13,305 nt of DNA from Micractinium sp. NFX-FRZ. Lineage: Eukaryota; Chlorophyta; Trebouxiophyceae; Chlorellales; Chlorellaceae. The stretch lies in contig JAPTJF010000785.1 of the NCBI GenBank assembly GCA_029339195.1, forward strand, positions 590-13,894, written 5' to 3'. A model generated the notes under the pieces. The model was given only the letters and a program-made list of their open reading frames with translations. It made no database searches and had not been told where the DNA came from. The position numbers and the translations under genes were made by a program. Below are positions 8,379 to 13,305 of the stretch, in pieces. Within the stretch, counting starts at the first letter, position 1. Each line of letters opens with the position of its first letter.

Positions 8379-11300
8379 TCACAGGAGGCTGAACTCGGGC
8401 ACCCCGGTGATCTTGCGCCGCTTGGGCTTCGGCACCCGCTCCGCCGCCCCCGCCGCCCCCGCCGCCTGGCCCTGCTGCACCTGCCCCTGCTGCTTCTCTT
8501 GCGCGCTGTCGCCCTGCCGCCCCTGCTGCGCATGCTGCGCTCCCTGCGCCGCCTGCTCCGCCAGCAGGGCAGCCGCCATGCTCTCCAGCGCATCGTCCAC
8601 GTCATCCCTCACCGCCTCCAGGGCTCCCTTGCCCAGCCGGTGGTCCCCCACAAACGTGTTGTCCGCCTTCCTCAGCATGTCTTTGAAGTGCCGCACGTCT
8701 TCGTGCCGCAGCAGCGTGAACACGCGGCCCGCACGGCCTGCAGGGGATGGTCAGGCAAGCCAACCCATGTGTGTGTGTGAGGTGGAAGTAGAGCGGCATG
8801 CAGGGTCTGTCGCTGGGGTGTGGAAGCGCGGCCCGCGGGGCAGGCAGCAAGGTGCAGCGTTGGTGTGGTGATGCACAGGAGGGAGGCAGTCATTTGTCAT
8901 GCAGTATCGCAGAATGCGTGAAACACAGCAGGCATGGGTGATGTTGTGCAGGTAGGGTGAGGAGACCACCACCCGTAGCCCAGCCAGCAAGCCTCCATCC
9001 ACACAGGCGCACCGGCACACAAGGGCACCCGCGGCCCGGCAACCCCCAAAGCACGATGCCCCACACAGTGGTACTTGCCTGCACGGGCCGTGCGCCCTGC
9101 TCGGTGCACGTACGTCTTCACATACACCGGTGCATCATAGTTGATCACGTTGTGCACCCCTGCCACATCCATCCCACGTGTCATGGCGTCTGAACAGACC
9201 AGCACCTGGAGGGTTGGCATGTGGGGCGGGGGTAGGGCTGGGGGCGTCAACGCGTGGCACATCAAAAAGGGGCACGCCGCACTGCAGGCGCTACCCTTGT
9301 GCAATGTGACAGCGCTGTGCTGGCCTCCTGGTTTCCCTCCCCTTCTCTCCCCGCTGACATCCTACCATCCGCCTGACAGCATCTTCCCAATCCAACGAAC
9401 AATTGTGCAATTCAACAATGACTGGGCAGAGCTGTGGCCGGGGTAACCAGGGTGTGCGTGCATGGGCCCCTGCGGGGCTGCCCGCCACCCTACGAAAACC
9501 CCGTCCCCCTCCGAGTGGAGGGTCCCTCTGGGCCCACTTGCATTCGAGTCGCGCATGCGCAGCCGTGTGGGGCCGCATCACGCCCCGCCAAGGAGTGGGC
9601 CCTGATACCCTGACACCCACCCACACACACACACACAAAGACACACCCAGACACTGTGGAGGAGCGCCCCGGCATCTGGCCAGCCAGCCAGGCCAGACAC
9701 ACCTATGCCTCCCCACGCTACGCATGCAGCAGCAGGATGCCCAGCCAACGACCGAGCCACGGGCCAGCCAGGCCAGCCAGGCCAGCACACATGCCTCGCT
9801 TTCCAGCACACACCTGGCCACCCCAAGCACCGAATACAAGCCTGCGCCTGCCCCACCTTGACTTCCCGCCCTGCGGCTGCTCTCCCATCGTCTACCTCCC
9901 GCTCTACCCACCTCCGCAGCACTCCGCTCATCCACCAACATGCCGCACCGCTTTAACAACCAGCCACGCTCCCAGCGACACAGCCCGCCCCACCTTGGCG
10001 TCTCCGCTCCGGAACGCCTCCAGCTGCGCCGCCCGCTCCTGGGGGGGCAGCAGGCTGCTGAACTCCACCACACGGTCGGGCAGGCAGGAGAGGGCGGCCA
10101 GCAGGAGGTAGAGGCGGTGGGTGGCGTTTACCGACGAGGTGAACACGATGGTCTGCTCGCCTCGCAGCTCCTGCGGTTGGCAAGGGTCAAGGAACATGTG
10201 GGCGGGGAGTCAAGGTCAAGATAAGGGTGGTGGGAGTTTGGTGGGGGCACACGGCATGGGGAGACGGCGAGCTTGTGGCCGTGCCGTGGTCACACCAGCT
10301 CCTCCTCATACGCACAAGGCCCCCTCGCACACACCCTCGGCACGCACCACCACCATGCAACAGCGCACCCCGCACACATGTCGTGCATTGCACACGCTGG
10401 GTCCCGCACCCATGCACTGCACACATAGGGCCCTGCACACTGCCCCAATGTGAACACTGCATGCATGCACGCACGCCGTAGGGAGCACCTGCAGCAGCGC
10501 GGCGAGCGCCGCTGGCTTGCGCTCCGCTGGCACCACCAGCTTGGCCTCCTTCAGGCTGCGGGGCAGCTGGTAGCGGTGGTCCACTGCAGGCGGGGAAGGA
10601 GCCAATGGGAAGGAGGGATGATGATGATGAAGGTTTGCTGGGCAGGCAGGTGAAGGGGGCAGGCAGGCTGCGGGGCAGCAGGTAGCGGGCATCCGCTGCA
10701 GGAGGAAGGGGCAGGCATGTGTGGCGGATGGGAGGGGGCAGAGGCTGGGCGGGTAGAGAGGCTTGGCACAGGCAGGGCCAGCCAAGGCCAGGCGCTGCGG
10801 GGAGGGCGCAGGCGGGACTGCCCCCGCTGCGCTGTGGCAGGGGAAGGCCTGACAGCCAGCACGCCAGGGCTGCCAGGGCTGCCCCGGGGCGGCATGAACC
10901 CCAACCACAGCACACCACCCACACACACAGAAAGAGGAGGGCGGGCTATGGCGGGAAGACAGTGGGACACAGGTGGGAAGGCAGCACGCCGCTCACCGGC
11001 GCTCATGGCGATGTAGCGGGGGCAGTGCAGCGTGAGGCGGTCGATTTTGGAGGGGTCTCGCGTGAGGGTGGCAGACACCACAAACTTGACCACCCGCCGG
11101 CCTCCCCCCTGCACCTGCTGCTGCGACCAGCTGCCCCCTTGTTCTCCGGCAGCTGCGCCGTCGGCCTCATCCACCGCTCCGCTTGCTGCTGTGCCATCGG
11201 CAGCCCAGGCTGCGGGGTGCACTGCTGCCATGACTTTGGGCAGCCAGTCCTGGTAGGCCTGCCTCAGCAGGCGGTCTGTCTCATCCACAACCAGGAAGCG

Positions 11301-12605
11301 CAGGTGGGCAAGGGTGAAGCCGGGGGTGCCTTCCAGGTGGGCAATCAGCCGGCCGGGGGTGGCCACCAGAATGTCTGCCGGGGCGGGTGGAGGAGAGGAG
11401 GGGGAGGGGAGAGGTGGGTGGATGGGTAGGTGGTGAGTGATGAGGACACAGGCGGCAGTGTGGCTCGTTAAATGCCTGCTGCCGGGTGCAGGCTGGCCGG
11501 CACAAGCAGCTTGGGCAGCAGCAGGGCGACAGCCAACAACAAGCAAGCAGAGCCGGCGGGCGGCTGGCGGGCGGCAGTTCATGCACAACATGCACATCGG
11601 CAATGGCAGCAGCAGCACACCTATACCGTCAGCCGCCAGCAGGTCTGCCTCCGCTGCCAGCCCAGCCTTGCCGCACGCCAAGCAGGCGGTGAGGCCCAGC
11701 GCGGGGCACAGCTGCGCCAGCACAGCGTACACCTGGGCTGCCAGGTCACGAGTGGGGAGCACAGCGAGGGCGCGCAGGCGGGGCACCGCCCGCCCAGCCA
11801 GCCCTTGCAGTACGGGCAGTGCGTAAGAGAGCGTCTTGCCGCTGCCTGTGGGGGCGCAGATGCAGACGTCGTGCGCCTCGCTGGCGCCGCCCGCCGTCTC
11901 TGCCCACACTACTGTCTGCACGGGGAACAGCACCTCTATGCCGGTGCCTGCAGGCAGGGGGCGGGAGAACACGACATCTGAGCTGCAGGGGAGCTGGCTA
12001 CGAGTAATGAAAGGGGACAGCAGTGACCTGGCACGGAGACGAGGAGGGGCATGCATTCACACCAACTCCAGCGCTCCGCGGCAGCAGCAGCAGCGGCAGC
12101 AGCGTGCCACAAGGCATACTCCTTGCCCCCAGGCCCTTGACTGGCTGTTCCCACCTTCCAGCGCTTGCCGCAGCCGGGGATCCATCCCCTGTACCTCCTC
12201 TAGCAGCGTGCCTTCCGAGGCTTCTATTGCGATGGGCACCCGCATCCACGGCAGCACTGGCGCCGGCTTGCCACCGGCCTTGCGCTTCTGCCCAGCTGGT
12301 GCTGCTGGCGCCGCTCCGGCTGCCTTGGCAGCGGCGGCATCATTCTGCTGCAGAGCTGTGGCAGCTGCGTCGGCATCATGGCTGCCTGCCGCCGCCTGCA
12401 GCTCCTCAGCTGGCCCACCGGCGCTGGCCGCCACCCCCGCCGCCGCCACTGGTGCCGCTGCCTCCTCTTGGTCCGCCTCTTTCGCTACGCCGGCTGCAAT
12501 ATTTTCTGCTGCCTCAGCCTGCCGCTTCTTGGCCTTCTTCTCCCGCCTCTCCTCCTTGCTGCGCTTGCCGCCGCGCCCTTCCTCGCGGCGGTCGCTCTTG
12601 CCCAT
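8379..12605 (-). CDS. RH1: DEAD-box ATP-dependent RNA helicase, RH1/DDX51/Dbp6 family (7 exons)
   Basis: Exons, in order of transcription: 12605-12155, 11947-11627, 11374-10997, 10583-10489, 10170-9994, 9205-9079, 8737-8379. They give 635 residues; intron phases are 1,1,1,0,0,1. Residues 1-117 are Lys/Arg/Glu- then Ala-rich and suit nucleolar targeting. LPWMR at 118 and MDPRL before the core are family marks of plant RH1. The core is complete: Q-motif region FPVQ (158), Walker A APTGSGKT (182-189), PTRDL (215), ATPGRL (262), motif II DETD (288-291), SAT (358), IVFTSS (423), [10 protein letters not shown] (479) and HRAGRTAR (508-515). The C-terminus ends in a basic PKPKRRK patch. DETD in place of DEAD is, to my knowledge, also seen in plant RH1. 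An Ala/Gly-rich insert of about 40 residues sits between motifs II and III. In yeast and human this family acts in early 60S ribosome assembly. The last intron begins with GC, not GT. Confidence 0.9.
8738..9078 (-). other. GC-AG intron 6 of the helicase gene
   Basis: On the minus strand exon 6 ends ...CGTGCAG and the intron starts GCAAGT, with an ordinary acceptor (CCCCTGCAG) before exon 7. Only this junction restores the conserved reading [15 protein letters not shown]. The alternative GT four bases downstream would shift the frame. Confidence 0.8.
9622..9637 (+). repeat. (CA)8 microsatellite in helicase intron 5
   Basis: Eight CA units, with further CA-rich sequence on both sides, lie inside the 788-bp intron between helicase exons 5 and 6 (TG repeats on the coding strand). 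The same intron holds CCAGCCAGG-type short repeats at about 9680-9790. Confidence 0.85.
10552..10702 (-). repeat. Duplicated start of helicase exon 4 inside intron 3
   Basis: Bases 10552-10590 contain the acceptor and first ~32 bases of exon 4. They recur at 10664-10702 with 34 of 39 identical, 112 bp further upstream in the gene's own direction. The copy keeps CTGCAG and would read [11 protein letters not shown], against [11 protein letters not shown] in the real exon. It has no matching donor that I can see, and 112 is not a multiple of three. Confidence 0.8.
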
Positions 12606-12630
12606 CCCGCTTGATGCTCAGAGATAATTG

Positions 12631-12640
12631 GACGTACGTC
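12631..12640. promoter_or_regulatory. GACGTACGTC palindrome
   Basis: A perfect 10-bp palindrome lies 26 bases upstream of the helicase ATG. With flanking bases the minus strand reads GTGACGTACGTCC, so it contains a TGACGT core of the bZIP type. Its use is inferred only. Confidence 0.3.
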
Positions 12641-12889
12641 ACGAGGCTGTAGCTTTGATCTACCGCAAGCCAGGCGGCTATGAAAGCTGCAGCATGCGTC
12701 GATGCGGCGCAAGCGGGCCTGGCTGGCTCCGTCAGATAATCTGGTAAGTGGCAGAACTTCGATACCAATGCATGCAGGGCATTTTACGGTCCTTCTTCCT
12801 GCATGCCACGCTGGCGTGGCCAGCTTGGCAGTCAGAAGGTTTCTCTCCTCCCTGAGGGGCCTTTTCTGCATGTGGCATATCTTTTATCA

Positions 12890-12903
12890 TATAAATTTTT
12901 ATA
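12890..12903. promoter_or_regulatory. Two-way TATA element
   Basis: TATAAATTTTTATA reads TATAAA on the plus strand (12890-12895) and TATAAA on the minus strand (12903-12898). It sits 242 bases from the plus-strand ATG and about 290 from the helicase ATG. Confidence 0.45.
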
Positions 12904-13000
12904 ACTTGCTCGTTGAAAGAGCCAGCCGAGGCCACGGCCTCTCCGAGAATGCCGCTCGGGGTGCGGAGGTCCAAGGGTCCCATGCGCGTGCGCTCGGCCA

Positions 13001-13010
13001 CCATAAAAGG
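13001..13010 (+). promoter_or_regulatory. CCATAAAAGG: TATA-like box of the secreted-protein gene
   Basis: An A-rich box 135 bases upstream of the ATG at 13145, followed by a pyrimidine-rich leader, fits a TATA element with a short 5' UTR. The ten bases also match the CArG-box consensus CC(A/T)6GG exactly. Confidence 0.4.
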
Positions 13011-13144
13011 GCAGTAGCACAGCACCGCACCACTTACATCTTCTCTCCTGCTCACCAGCGCTTGGATCCCGAGCGCCCCCTCCTCTCCCTCCCCGGCCCG
13101 CCTGTGCCGCCGCCCCTTCACCCCGCCCCGCTCACTTGCTCACC

Positions 13145-13305
13145 ATGCGGCGCTCCTCGCTCGCCCTGCTGGCGCTGGCGCTGCTGCTGGGCAGCCATGC
13201 CGCCAGTGCCAACATGGCTTCCGTGTCTGGCATGCGCGCCAAGATGTTCCGCAAGCACCCGCTGCTGGCCAAGCACATGGCGCCGCCCGCGGTGTCGGGC
13301 GCCCC
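13145..13305 (+). CDS. Secreted protein with signal peptide, N-terminal part (3' truncated)
   Basis: The ATG at 13145 has a good context (CTCACCATGC) and opens a frame with strong G/C third positions that runs off the window, giving 53 complete codons. Residues 1-22 form a textbook signal peptide: basic MRRSS, a Leu/Ala core (LALLALALLLG) and a small-residue site ending SHAASA, with cleavage likely before Asn23. The mature start is Met/Lys/Arg/His-rich (NMASVSGMRAKMFRKHPLLA) and resembles a propeptide, but no family is recognisable from so little. The product should enter the secretory pathway. The gene is divergent from the helicase and shares its upstream region. Confidence 0.75.
   Translation, partial: MRRSSLALLALALLLGSHAASANMASVSGMRAKMFRKHPLLAKHMAPPAVSGA

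Larger units (their letters stand above)
12606..13144. promoter_or_regulatory. Divergent promoter region, helicase (-) and secreted protein (+)
   Basis: 539 bases separate the start codons of two divergent genes. The middle is AT-rich in an otherwise GC-rich window. The side next to the plus-strand gene (about 13021-13144) is C/T-rich like a 5' UTR. Open frames in the gap have no consistent coding signal. Confidence 0.6.

Noticed and set aside
13001..13010. CCATAAAAGG as a functional MADS-box CArG site
   Set aside because: The match is exact, but the position 135 bases before the ATG is better explained as a TATA-like box.
12732..13121. 129-codon minus-strand frame in the divergent promoter
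   Set aside because: It covers AT-rich promoter sequence and the leader of the opposite gene, with mixed third positions.
1..13305. CRISPR array, bacterial defence operon, insertion sequence or viral gene
   Set aside because: No regular spacer array, no compact operon, no terminal inverted repeats with a transposase, and the recognised genes are spliced algal nuclear genes.

Overview
The window is GC-rich nuclear DNA from a eukaryote, most likely a Chlorella-like trebouxiophyte green alga. Three things point there: many short GT-AG introns with C/T-rich ends, strong G/C third-position codon use in the real exons, and TGTAA as the likely poly(A) signal of one gene. Frequent CAG/CTG runs fit as well. 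The taxon is an inference from style, not from a match.

Layout. (1) Positions 1-414 hold the 3' end of a plus-strand gene for a Gln/Ala-rich protein with a basic tail. (2) Positions 415-4164 hold no gene I can name. They contain about 3.4 copies of a ~183-bp tandem repeat (801-1420), an AT-rich patch (about 2260-2480), and a stretch (about 2700-4000) with exon-like fragments on the minus strand that may be an unrecognised gene. (3) Positions 4165-7254 (+) are a nine-exon gene for a 483-residue protein with an N-terminal U-box and eight WD40 repeats, a probable E3 ubiquitin ligase. (4) Positions 12605-8379 (-) are a seven-exon gene for a complete 635-residue DEAD-box RNA helicase of the plant RH1 / human DDX51 / yeast Dbp6 family. 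It converges on the U-box gene, and the two 3' ends share about 1.1 kb. (5) A 539-bp gap (12606-13144) looks like a divergent promoter. (6) Positions 13145-13305 (+) begin a gene for a protein with a clear signal peptide, cut by the window edge.

The genes do not form a pathway: the helicase would act in nucleolar 60S ribosome assembly, the U-box protein in ubiquitination, and the last gene product is secreted. The most interesting features are structural. All eight introns of the U-box gene are phase 0, and four of them fall at or near the same point of successive WD repeats. The helicase gene has a GC-AG intron, and one of its introns carries a mutated copy of the start of the following exon. 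I saw no bacterial-type defence system, CRISPR array, tRNA, rRNA or intact transposon.
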